Shown piece by piece: positions 1-5,883 of a stretch of DNA of 9,858 bases. The notes beneath the pieces are model-generated. The model did no database searches. It was not told where the DNA came from and saw only the letters and a program-made list of their open reading frames with translations. The stretch comes from CAYRRR01 sp964426755. Lineage in GTDB: Bacteria > Patescibacteriota > Saccharimonadia > Saccharimonadales > JAGQNJ01. The DNA lies in the NCBI GenBank assembly GCA_964426755.1, contig CAYRRR010000020.1:1-9858 (forward strand), in the 5' to 3' direction. The translations under genes and the position numbers were made by a program. How positions within the stretch are numbered: position 1 is the stretch's first letter; every line of letters begins with the position of its first letter.

Positions 1-57
1 GTCTTTATGGAGTTTTGGACATTGACGCTTCACCGGGGTGGGTTGAAGGGTGTATAA
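1..57 (+). other. Possible 3' end of an upstream plus-strand gene (frame unresolved)
   Basis: Two forward frames are open from the window edge. Frame 1 ends with TAA at 55-57 and reads ...EFWTLTLHRGGLKGV. Frame 3 ends with TAG at 69-71 and reads ...YGVLDIDASPGWVEG. Both look protein-like but are too short to identify. The frame-1 stop falls just before the two hairpins, which would suit a gene end followed by a terminator. The frame-3 stop would lie inside the first hairpin. A non-coding RNA ending at the hairpins is equally possible. Confidence 0.22.
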
Positions 58-59
58 AT

Positions 60-81
60 GGCTCAAGCTAGCGTTTGAGCC
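60..81 (+). other. Stem-loop upstream of the terminator hairpin
   Basis: Bases 60-67 (GGCTCAAG) pair with 74-81 (TTTGAGCC), giving an 8-bp stem that includes one G-T pair, around a short loop. It lies four bases before the larger hairpin at 86-124, so the transcript leaving the left edge would end in two stacked stem-loops. No U-tract follows this first one, so it is unlikely to terminate on its own. Confidence 0.5.
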
Positions 82-85
82 CTGT

Positions 86-126
86 AAGAGCCTCTAGCGG
101 TGCCCACCCCCTCTAGAGGCTCTTTT
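86..126 (+). terminator. Rho-independent-type terminator hairpin
   Basis: AAGAGCCTCTAG (86-97) and CTAGAGGCTCTT (113-124) form a perfect 12-bp stem around a 15-base C-rich loop. The short T-run TCTTTT at 121-126 forms the end of the 3' arm and runs just past it. This fits an intrinsic terminator for a plus-strand transcript entering from the left and insulates the next gene. The loop contains CCCACCCC (103-110), exactly complementary to GGGGTGGG at 35-42, so a pseudoknot or regulatory pairing is possible. The T-run is short, so termination strength is uncertain. Confidence 0.6.
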
Positions 127-175
127 AGTACAATATGATCTGTTGGTGGCTGAACCAATATTGCCGTATATCGTA

Positions 176-181
176 TATAAT
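176..181 (+). promoter_or_regulatory. -10 element for the oxygenase-like gene
   Basis: A perfect TATAAT lies 33 bp before the ATG at 215. The predicted start point is near 188, giving a leader of about 27 nt. No convincing -35 is seen 16-19 bp upstream and there is no TG extension, so the call rests on the -10 and on its position after a terminator. Confidence 0.5.
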
Positions 182-214
182 AATGAATCTTGTGTAATCT
201 AAAGTTATTGTAAT

Positions 215-799
215 ATGAAAATTATGTCACAGTCCGAATCGTTCGAATTTGATAACGTAACGCCAGAAGCGGTAGATTGTTGTGTTGAGCACGGCGCCGC
301 CAAGTTAAGCGGCTTTATAGATGACGAGGCATTTAAAACCTTGCAAAACCGCGGCTTTCCAAAGAGTTATGAAAGAGCCGAACAAACTCATCCAAAACTC
401 GCTCAGTTATTACGGGTCTTTCAACCTGGTGGATTACCGGGCGTAGAGGTTGAGTCTACCGAGCAGTTCAAGACCGATATCATTACCGTACCCGACTTTA
501 GGGCTCCAGAGCGTATAGACTGGCACCGGGATAGCATGCCTCGCATTGGAGTTACGCTACTTATACCGATTCGCGGAGGTCCGGCAAGATTTGAGTTCAG
601 GGATGACATACACGCAAATCCAAAGTTTGTTTACTACCAGCAAGGTGACGTGTTAATGATTAGGCAACATATTGAAACCTACAATGGACAGAATGTTGAT
701 AAGCCGCAAATTGAGCACCGAGGTATTGCCAACGAGCGAAGAGATCTCTATGCTATCGATCTTCAATACAAGCATCTTGAAGCCGAGTTTACAATATAA
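215..799 (+). CDS. Putative 2-oxoglutarate/Fe(II)-dependent oxygenase-like protein
   Basis: This 194-residue soluble protein has no signal peptide or membrane helix. I infer a double-stranded beta-helix oxygenase fold from an ordered set of motifs: W-H-R-D at 103-106 gives the metal-binding HxD pair (H104, D106); the core strand Y-Q-Q-G-D-V-L-M-I lies at 141-149; E-H-R-G at 167-170 gives the distal histidine H168; and R175/R176, 7-8 residues later, suit the arginine that binds the 2-oxoglutarate carboxylate. Such enzymes hydroxylate or oxidise diverse substrates; the substrate here cannot be told. The first about 95 residues are not recognised. ATG at 224 is an alternative start (MSQSESF...), and neither start has a clear Shine-Dalgarno. 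The gene stands alone on this strand and its last 11 bp overlap the end of pth. Confidence 0.55.
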   Translation: MKIMSQSESFEFDNVTPEAVDCCVEHGAAKLSGFIDDEAFKTLQNRGFPKSYERAEQTHPKLAQLLRVFQPGGLPGVEVESTEQFKTDIITVPDFRAPERIDWHRDSMPRIGVTLLIPIRGGPARFEFRDDIHANPKFVYYQQGDVLMIRQHIETYNGQNVDKPQIEHRGIANERRDLYAIDLQYKHLEAEFTI

Positions 800-1424
800 A
801 ATTGCGCGTATCGGGGTATAGTTCGCCTCGATAGATTAGCTCAATTAGAATACTCTGCACTTCACGAGTAAGTAGCGGCATTTGTTTTTGTTCTTCGCTA
901 GAGAATTTAGCAAGCACAAAGTCAGACGTGTCTTCACCGTGTGGTTTGCCGTTTTCAATGCCAACACGGACTCTGCCAAAATTGTCACCTAGGTGGCTCA
1001 CGATAGATTTTATGCCGTTATGCCCGGCTGTGCCGCCACCCATTCTGGTTCTAATTTGACCAAACGGTAGATCAAGCTCGTCATGCACGACTACGCAATT
1101 GTTTAAGGCGACTTTATAGTAATCCAACACTTTACGGACGGACTGACCGCTTTCGTTCATATAGGTACTCGGTTTTAGCAAGATTACTTTTGTGCTGCCA
1201 AAGACACCGGTAGATATCTGCCCTAACAGGTTTTTTTTGTCTTGCCATTTTTCAAATTCACTCTGAGCTTCACACAGCGCGTCTATGCACGTAAAACCAA
1301 CGTTATGCCGTGTTTGGCTGTATTGTTTGCCAACGTTTCCCAGACCGACGATAACGAGCGTCTTAGACGTTCCTGCAGTATAGTTTGCACTATGCTCAGC
1401 ATTCTTCTTAACAAATAATCCCAT
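789..1424 (-). CDS. pth: Peptidyl-tRNA hydrolase
   Basis: Pth cleaves the ester bond of peptidyl-tRNAs released from stalled ribosomes and so recycles tRNA. The 211-residue product carries the full bacterial Pth signature: V-G-L-G-N at 26-30, R-H-N-V-G-F at 39-44 with the catalytic histidine H40, Y-M-N-E-S-G at 88-93 with N90, V-H-D-E-L-D at 113-118 with D115, and G-G-G-T-A-G-H-N-G at 129-137 with N136. These match the active-site and tRNA-contacting residues of the family. About 20 residues (M1 to S20) precede the normal first strand, an N-terminal extension compared with the usual 190 or so. The ATG start is supported by TATACT nine bases upstream. The gene lies 24 bp after the propeller-like gene and converges on the oxygenase-like gene, overlapping it by 11 bp. 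Identity is secure. Confidence 0.97.
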   Translation of the reverse strand: MGLFVKKNAEHSANYTAGTSKTLVIVGLGNVGKQYSQTRHNVGFTCIDALCEAQSEFEKWQDKKNLLGQISTGVFGSTKVILLKPSTYMNESGQSVRKVLDYYKVALNNCVVVHDELDLPFGQIRTRMGGGTAGHNGIKSIVSHLGDNFGRVRVGIENGKPHGEDTSDFVLAKFSSEEQKQMPLLTREVQSILIELIYRGELYPDTRNFIL

Positions 1425-1433
1425 ACTTACTTG

Positions 1434-1442
1434 AGTATAGCA
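1434..1442 (-). promoter_or_regulatory. Extended -10 promoter of pth
   Basis: On the minus strand this reads TGC-TATACT, an extended -10 element ending nine bases before the pth ATG. The start point would fall within two or three bases of the initiation codon, so the mRNA is predicted to be almost leaderless. No -35 match lies 16-18 bp upstream. The element sits in the 24-bp gap after the propeller-like gene. Confidence 0.55.
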
Positions 1443-1448
1443 GAGATG

Positions 1449-2627
1449 TTATTTAGTAGGCGTCGGCTCGGGCTCTGGTTGAGGATTTTTAGCAGGTGGC
1501 TGGGTGGGTGTGCTTTGTTTTTTGATTGCCCTCCAAGCAAGGTCAGGGCCGAATGGTATTGTGGTATTTTGTGCAATTTTTTGGACAGTATCGTAACTAA
1601 TCCGCTTTTTATTGTCCCAATCTGTTATTATCAGGTATCGGCTATCGGGGCTGATTAAATCTAGGTAGTAGCGCTTATTACTCAATAGCTGCGAAGCGGT
1701 TTTATTGTTTAGATCGTAGCTAACAATGGTCATCTTGTCAGGGATATTGGGGAAGGTATAGCTAGTATAGAGTTTGCTCAAGTCATATGACCAGAGAATA
1801 GCGTTATCCTGAAGATATCCATTCGGTTGGGATGGCATAGTTGCTTCGCACTGCGGGTTGCCTCCGTTCACAGAAACAGTACAGACTTGGAACCTCCAGA
1901 AGCCGTCTTTATATTCAGAGTGCTGAATATATTTAAGTTGAGTGTTATCTGGCGTCCAGTCTAATTTGAGGGTATATCCAGTTTTTAGGTCTTGTCCGGT
2001 CACATCTTTTAGATAGGTTGTGCGTTTTGTCGCTGTATCATAGATTCCAATTTTACGATCTGCATATCCGCCCTTGCCTACACTTTCTGAAAAAGCTATT
2101 TTTGACATGCTGCCATCTTTTATGAAGGCTTCGTCGGCTATGTAACGATAGCCATTGTCCGTAGTGGTGCCCCTTAGTGAAATGTTATCTTGTTTTATAA
2201 TTTTTGGGTTATTACTTCCGTAGCTAATGCTTATCATTGATTGCACAACTTGCTGTTCAAATGTGTTGTAGCAGTACACTACTCTGTTGTCTGGGCTCCA
2301 GGTTTGGGGAGGTGCGTCTCCACCGGTTACGCCATCACAGTTATTTGGAAAGAGCCTTTTTAGCATAGCCTCGGTTGTTTCACCTTTTTGGGTAGTTGTG
2401 GGCTGGCTTGTGGGCGTAGAGTAGGTCTTTATATCGTAATCATAAGCATAAATTTTGCCATTACTATAGCCGGTAGTTGCTGCAAAGCTCCTGACCAGAA
2501 AGAAACCCCCGCCTAAGATGGCGACGATAGCAATTACGCTAAAGAACCGTACTTTCTTGTTGCTTAGATCAAATCTCCTCATTAAACCAGATTTATTCTT
2601 GGTATTCTTCTTGGTGGTTTTTGCCAT
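1449..2627 (-). CDS. Membrane-anchored beta-propeller-like exported protein (RSFAAT family)
   Basis: The 392-residue product begins with a basic cytoplasmic stretch (about 1-26), one membrane helix (about 28-46) and the motif R-S-F-A-A-T (46-51), so the rest should be outside the membrane. The S-F-A/A order would also suit signal peptidase I cleavage. The exported part has four spaced W-S-P-D-like elements: WSPDNR (110-115), WTPDNT (224-229), WSYDLS (279-284) and ISPDSR (325-330). Several are followed by a short strand such as VVYCY or LKYIQ. This resembles the PD40/TolB-type beta-propeller repeat. Four cysteines (97, 119, 249, 260) could form disulphides. Residues 372-392 are a Pro/Glu/Thr-rich tail. 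Function is unknown; a periplasm-like or surface binding scaffold is an inference. It follows the four-cysteine gene with its own promoter and Shine-Dalgarno. Confidence 0.75.
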   Translation of the reverse strand: MAKTTKKNTKNKSGLMRRFDLSNKKVRFFSVIAIVAILGGGFFLVRSFAATTGYSNGKIYAYDYDIKTYSTPTSQPTTTQKGETTEAMLKRLFPNNCDGVTGGDAPPQTWSPDNRVVYCYNTFEQQVVQSMISISYGSNNPKIIKQDNISLRGTTTDNGYRYIADEAFIKDGSMSKIAFSESVGKGGYADRKIGIYDTATKRTTYLKDVTGQDLKTGYTLKLDWTPDNTQLKYIQHSEYKDGFWRFQVCTVSVNGGNPQCEATMPSQPNGYLQDNAILWSYDLSKLYTSYTFPNIPDKMTIVSYDLNNKTASQLLSNKRYYLDLISPDSRYLIITDWDNKKRISYDTVQKIAQNTTIPFGPDLAWRAIKKQSTPTQPPAKNPQPEPEPTPTK

Positions 2628-2632
2628 GTTAT

Positions 2633-2637
2633 TCCTT
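2633..2637 (-). promoter_or_regulatory. Shine-Dalgarno of the propeller-like gene
   Basis: AAGGA on the minus strand lies five bases before ATG (2625-2627) and fixes that start. It contrasts with pth, der and rluB, which have no ribosome-binding site and probably no leader. Confidence 0.6.
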
Positions 2638-2663
2638 TTTATTTTTGATAGTTTATAAGCATA

Positions 2664-2692
2664 AGGGTAATGTAATTAAGTTAAGATGTCAA
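2664..2692 (-). promoter_or_regulatory. Promoter of the propeller-like gene
   Basis: A perfect -35 TTGACA (2687-2692) is followed after exactly 17 bp by TACCCT (2664-2669), which keeps the key T, A and final T of a -10. It overlaps CTTATGCTTATAA (2653-2665), nearly identical to the sequence at the same place before the neighbouring exported-protein gene. The predicted start near 2657 gives a leader of about 30 nt containing the Shine-Dalgarno. Confidence 0.6.
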
Positions 2693-2715
2693 ACCGCTTC
2701 GCTTATCTACACTAC

Positions 2716-3249
2716 TTACTGTACTTCAAAATAGGTATATGCAACGTGCAACAGACCGTCAGAGGTAATTACCATCGGCCTAGAGTAGCCGGTTGACCTT
2801 GAAGTCACCCATGCAGTACAAAAGGTAGTGTACTTGCTATTGGCTCCCATATGGAACGATCGTTTTGCGTTGACGCCGTCATTGCGGCCGCTGTCAATAA
2901 TGAAAGATGAATACGTAACCGGTCTGACATTGGCGCAGGTGCGATATTTCTGGCCGACCTTAAAATACCAACTACTACCTACCGCTATTCCGCCTTTTGT
3001 TAATTGTGCCGTGTAGCCATTGTTTTTTGAGTTTTGTGAGTGGCTTACTATGCGGCATATATTTTGATATGTAGAGTAGCATTCGGCTTTGAATGTTGAG
3101 GTTGCCGCAAAGCTTCTATATGTTAACCAGCCACTGCCTAGCACAGCAATTAACGCAATGACTATCAGCACTGCTGCCTTTCGGCTGAACGTAGATGGCT
3201 TCAGTAAGTGTAATAAGCTATTAATTTTTGATGGTTTTTTTTGAGCCAT
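2716..3249 (-). CDS. Small single-pass exported protein with four cysteines (RSFAAT family), function unknown
   Basis: This 177-residue protein is not recognised. It has a basic N-terminus (1-24), one membrane helix at about 25-43 and the motif R-S-F-A-A-T at 45-50, so residues from about 51 onward should be exported. It shares this N-terminal layout with the next gene, though their exported parts do not look alike. The exported domain of about 125 residues is rich in Ser, Thr, Tyr and aromatic residues, with exactly four cysteines (57, 65, 105, 144), which could form two disulphides and suggests a compact beta-rich fold. There is only a weak Shine-Dalgarno (AAGAG), but a good promoter lies upstream and a 20-bp palindrome lies upstream of that. 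An adhesin or surface-binding role is possible but unsupported. Confidence 0.8.
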   Translation of the reverse strand: MAQKKPSKINSLLHLLKPSTFSRKAAVLIVIALIAVLGSGWLTYRSFAATSTFKAECYSTYQNICRIVSHSQNSKNNGYTAQLTKGGIAVGSSWYFKVGQKYRTCANVRPVTYSSFIIDSGRNDGVNAKRSFHMGANSKYTTFCTAWVTSRSTGYSRPMVITSDGLLHVAYTYFEVQ

Positions 3250-3275
3250 GACGCTGCTCTTTTCTTATTAGCATA

Positions 3276-3304
3276 AGCGTAAACCTTTATATAGCTAATG
3301 TCAA
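3276..3304 (-). promoter_or_regulatory. Promoter of the four-cysteine exported protein gene
   Basis: The -35 is a perfect TTGACA (3299-3304), the spacer is 17 bp and the -10 is TACGCT (3276-3281). It overlaps CTTATGCTAATAA (3265-3277). Spacing and downstream sequence match the promoter of the neighbouring propeller-like gene, with one mismatch in 13 bases of the downstream element. The predicted start near 3269 leaves a leader of about 20 nt. Confidence 0.6.
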
Positions 3305-3324
3305 CTTTCACAGGCAGTAACCTC

Positions 3325-3344
3325 TCTACGCTATATAGCGTAGA
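3325..3344. promoter_or_regulatory. Perfect 20-bp palindrome, candidate operator
   Basis: TCTACGCTATATAGCGTAGA is its own reverse complement over all 20 bases. It lies between the lnt stop (3355) and the -35 (3299-3304) of the four-cysteine gene, ending 20 bp upstream of that -35. No T-run follows on either strand, which argues against a terminator. Position and symmetry fit a binding site for a dimeric regulator, most simply an activator or upstream operator. The regulator is unknown. Confidence 0.5.
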
Positions 3345-3354
3345 TACACCATAT

Positions 3355-4406
3355 CTAGCGTGATCGTCGCGTCTTAGGCTTTTTCTTCGGTGTGTGGTTA
3401 CGACGCTTAAGGGTAGTGTATGTAGTAGAAGTCGGGAACCATCTAGCAATAAACAAAACAGCCACAATAACGCCTATCCACACCAACCAATCCCCAGCGC
3501 GGGTATAAAATGTACGTTTGGTGTTGTTTTGAACCGTTACGTCAAGCACTTGTATGCCGGTAGCTTCTTTAATGGTGTGGCCGTTATGGTTAAGNNNNNN
3601 NNNNNNNNNNNNNNNNNNNNNNNNNNNNNNNNNNNNNNNNNNNNNNNNNNNNNNNNNNNNNNNNNNNNNNNNNNNNNNNNNNNNNNNNNNNNNNCGGGCA
3701 GTTCTGGCTCATGGGTTTTGTGTATGCGGCTCTGATAGTTTGTGTTATCTATGTTGTCGAGTCCATATTCCGGAAACACCACTAGTTTTGTTTTTTGACC
3801 ATCGATGGCTGGTACCCGCTCGTTAAGCGTCTCGGTAATGATTTTCGCGTCAAATTGTGAACCTTCTGCCTGACTCCATAACGAGTAGCCTGAAAACGCT
3901 GCAGCGCTTAACAGGACAATGACAGGTAAAGCCCACAGGCGGTACTTTTGGTGCCATAACAGATAGCACACCAACCAAAACATTCCGGCTAAGCCATAAA
4001 AACCAATCAATCGGCTTGCAAACCCGAGCGGAGTATTAATTAAAACTAGCGCTGGTGAACTTAAGGGTAATACGTTATCAAGGCTGCCTTCCGGCCCGAT
4101 CCAAATGATGGTAGGCACCCAAGAGATTAAAAAATCAACTAGCGCAAAAAGCGGAACACCCAATATTATCGCTAACGGTATGGGTAATTTTCTAAAGACA
4201 TGACCAACTAACCGTAGCGACTTCCAAAAAATAAAAACTGACACAGCTGTATTAAAAATTAAAACAATTACGGCTATGGTAAAACCTTGATACGGATCAC
4301 CGGCTAAATCTAACGAGTCAGTAAACAATACCCACGACCATGAAAACGCAAACCATGCCGTCAGCAATAATACGGCTTTATTTTTTGTGTATTTTTTTAT
4401 GTCCAT
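3355..4406 (-). CDS. lnt: Apolipoprotein N-acyltransferase-like protein, interrupted by an assembly gap
   Basis: Lnt transfers an acyl chain to the N-terminal cysteine of lipoproteins in the membrane. The first 237 residues contain about five or six membrane helices (near 12-29, 42-62, 76-98, 118-150 and 158-175). The start of a carbon-nitrogen hydrolase domain follows, with K-L-V-V-F-P-E-Y-G at 207-215, in which E213 is the likely catalytic glutamate. After the gap, 79 residues finish the domain and include T-F-Y-T-R-A-G-D-W, a typical Lnt ending, then one more helix and a basic tail ending at TAG 3355-3357. The catalytic lysine and cysteine must lie in the missing part. The two halves are in different frames only because 100 N is a placeholder: the true gap must be 2 modulo 3. 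It has its own promoter, 92 bp after der. A related nitrilase-superfamily acyltransferase is the alternative. Confidence 0.82.
3595..3694. other. Scaffold gap of exactly 100 N inside lnt
   Basis: The round number suggests a fixed placeholder between contigs and not a measured length. The coding sequence on its two sides belongs to one gene but is out of frame across it. From the usual spacing between the catalytic glutamate and the last helix of Lnt, I estimate 150-170 residues are missing, roughly 450-510 bp. Confidence 0.9.
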
Positions 4407-4439
4407 GTTTGATATTTTTCAATAGCTACTGTTGACTCA

Positions 4440-4469
4440 AGTATAGAGGCGCTTATGGTTATTGGTCAA
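4440..4469 (-). promoter_or_regulatory. Promoter of lnt
   Basis: TTGACC (4464-4469) and TATACT (4440-4445) each match consensus at five of six positions and are 18 bp apart. The predicted start near 4433 gives a leader of about 27 nt before ATG 4404-4406, with no obvious Shine-Dalgarno. It lies in the 92-bp gap after der, so lnt can be expressed separately. Confidence 0.6.
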
Positions 4470-4498
4470 GCGAGAACAGATTGCCGCAAGGGTAAATA

Positions 4499-5821
4499 TC
4501 AATTTGAATTACTATTCTTGTCAATAAACCAAAATTTTATGGGTGTGCCGATAATCTCGTAAGCTTCACGAAAGGCGCGCTCCATATAACGTTTGTAGCT
4601 CCAGTGTAAAAATTTAGTTTGGCTGCCAAACACTTTAAAGCTGGGGTTGGGATTGCCTTCTTCGTGAACAATATAGTTAAGCTTAGGTTGAGTGTTTTTG
4701 AGGCCGGCTGGCGGATGACTATTAACAACATTACGAAGCCAGCGGTTTAATTCGCTAGTTTTATAGGTTCGCTTTCTGGTTTCGTCGATTTCTAGTACCA
4801 GATCAAACAATTTTGTTACATTTTGTCCGGTTTCGGCGCTGGTAAAAATGAGCGGCGCCCACGCTACAAACGCAAAATGATGGCGTATTTGAGGTGCAAT
4901 TGCATCGCGTGTAAAAGCGTCTTTATCAATACTATCCCACTTGCTGACGACAATTACGAGACCCTTACCAGCTTCTTTTATCATGCCGGCAATTTTTTGA
5001 TCAAGCTGAGTGTTAAGTTCGTTAGCATCCATAAGCAGCAAGCAGACATCGGCTTGTTCGATGGCGCTTAAAGACCGTATGACGCTAAAGCGTTCAATAC
5101 CCCGTTCGATTTTACCGCTGCGCCGGATTCCAGCAGTGTCAAGCAGCTCGATTTCTCTACCTTTGTAACGTACAGTCTGACGATTAATGTCACGGGTGGT
5201 GCCTGCTTTATCGGCTACAATCGCTTGTTGTTTTTTTGCCAAGCTATTAAAAAGGCGCGACTTTCCAACATTTGGTCGGCCCAGTAATGCAACATGCACT
5301 CGATCAGGTGCCTCTTTTAGGGTGGCTTTTGGTAAGATTGCGGTTACATCATTAAGTAGCTCTTCTAGGCCGCGATTTTGGGTTGCGCTAGTAAGAATAA
5401 TATCTTTGATGCCTAGCCTCTGATAATCGCTTGGTGTAGCCTTTGAGGCTTTATCGGCTTTATTCACCACTAAAAAGACGGGCTTCTTAGACTTTAGGGC
5501 TAATTTTGCAACCCGTCGGTCTTCTTCAACAATCGGTATGTGGGCTTCTACCATTACTAAAATCACATCGGCGCTATCAGTTGCTTGCAAAATTTGTTCT
5601 TGAATTGTAAATTCAAAATCATCTTCAGGATCTTTCATGCCGGCAGTATCTACCAGCCAAAAATTCTGCCCTTCCCACTCGGCTTTAGCAAAAATGCTGT
5701 CGCGTGTAGTGCCGGGTTCGTCGGCAACAATTGCTTCACGTCGCTTTAAAATAGCGTTGAATATGCTGGACTTGCCAACATTCGCGCGGCCTACAATAGC
5801 AACAATCGGTACTTTTTTCAT
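4499..5821 (-). CDS. der: Ribosome-assembly GTPase Der (EngA)
   Basis: Der is a tandem GTPase needed for maturation of the large ribosomal subunit. The 440-residue length and order of domains are typical. GTPase domain 1 has GRANVGKS (11-18), T38/T39, DTAG (58-61), NKAD (120-123) and TSA (144-146). GTPase domain 2 has GRPNVGKS (181-188), T208/T209, DTAG (228-231), SKWD (293-296) and SAE (328-330). A KH-like RNA-binding domain occupies about 355-435. The second G4 motif is SKWD where most Der proteins have NKWD, a change at the residue that normally contacts the guanine base. The ATG is supported by TATACT seven bases upstream. It lies 62 bp after rluB, a sensible neighbour for ribosome biogenesis, and ends with TGA, which shows that UGA is a stop here. 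Confidence 0.97.
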   Translation of the reverse strand: MKKVPIVAIVGRANVGKSSIFNAILKRREAIVADEPGTTRDSIFAKAEWEGQNFWLVDTAGMKDPEDDFEFTIQEQILQATDSADVILVMVEAHIPIVEEDRRVAKLALKSKKPVFLVVNKADKASKATPSDYQRLGIKDIILTSATQNRGLEELLNDVTAILPKATLKEAPDRVHVALLGRPNVGKSRLFNSLAKKQQAIVADKAGTTRDINRQTVRYKGREIELLDTAGIRRSGKIERGIERFSVIRSLSAIEQADVCLLLMDANELNTQLDQKIAGMIKEAGKGLVIVVSKWDSIDKDAFTRDAIAPQIRHHFAFVAWAPLIFTSAETGQNVTKLFDLVLEIDETRKRTYKTSELNRWLRNVVNSHPPAGLKNTQPKLNYIVHEEGNPNPSFKVFGSQTKFLHWSYKRYMERAFREAYEIIGTPIKFWFIDKNSNSN

Positions 5822-5828
5822 CTCTAGT

Positions 5829-5834
5829 AGTATA
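5829..5834 (-). promoter_or_regulatory. -10 element of der, predicted leaderless start
   Basis: TATACT ends seven bases before the der ATG, placing the expected transcription start at or next to the first base of the initiation codon. No -35 match is seen. The same hexamer occurs at the same distance before rluB. Confidence 0.5.
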
Positions 5835-5849
5835 CCTGATAATAGTCCA

Positions 5850-5878
5850 TTGACAAATAGCGTTTATTTAATTCTAAT
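5850..5878 (+). promoter_or_regulatory. Plus-strand promoter candidate antisense to rluB
   Basis: A perfect TTGACA (5850-5855), a 17-bp spacer and TCTAAT (5873-5878, five of six) form a good sigma-70-type promoter in the 62-bp gap between der and rluB, pointing into the 3' end of rluB. There is no credible plus-strand gene downstream; the 62-codon frame at 5899-6087 looks like a shadow of rluB. If active it would make an antisense RNA starting near 5885. In such an AT-rich gap it could be chance. Confidence 0.35.
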
Positions 5879-5883
5879 ATAAT

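Noticed and set aside
3325..3344. Reading the 20-bp palindrome as the lnt terminator
   Set aside because: No T-run follows on the minus strand and the hairpin would be a short A/T-centred stem, so an operator is the better explanation.
3201..3467. 88-codon minus-strand frame between lnt and the four-cysteine gene
   Set aside because: It overlaps both genes out of frame, covers the palindrome and promoter, and the translation has no recognisable pattern.
3355..3549. Separate 64-codon minus-strand gene from GTG with one membrane helix
   Set aside because: Its frame continues upstream to the gap edge and reads as the C-terminus of the Lnt-like protein (TFYTRAGDW then a helix), so it was merged with lnt.
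3394..3735. Plus-strand frame running across the N gap
   Set aside because: It exists only because the N run contains no stop codons and it is antisense to lnt.
4499..4501. Possible recoding of UGA as glycine (Gracilibacteria/SR1 code)
   Set aside because: der ends at this UGA at the normal family length and no UGA lies inside the long genes, so the standard bacterial code applies.
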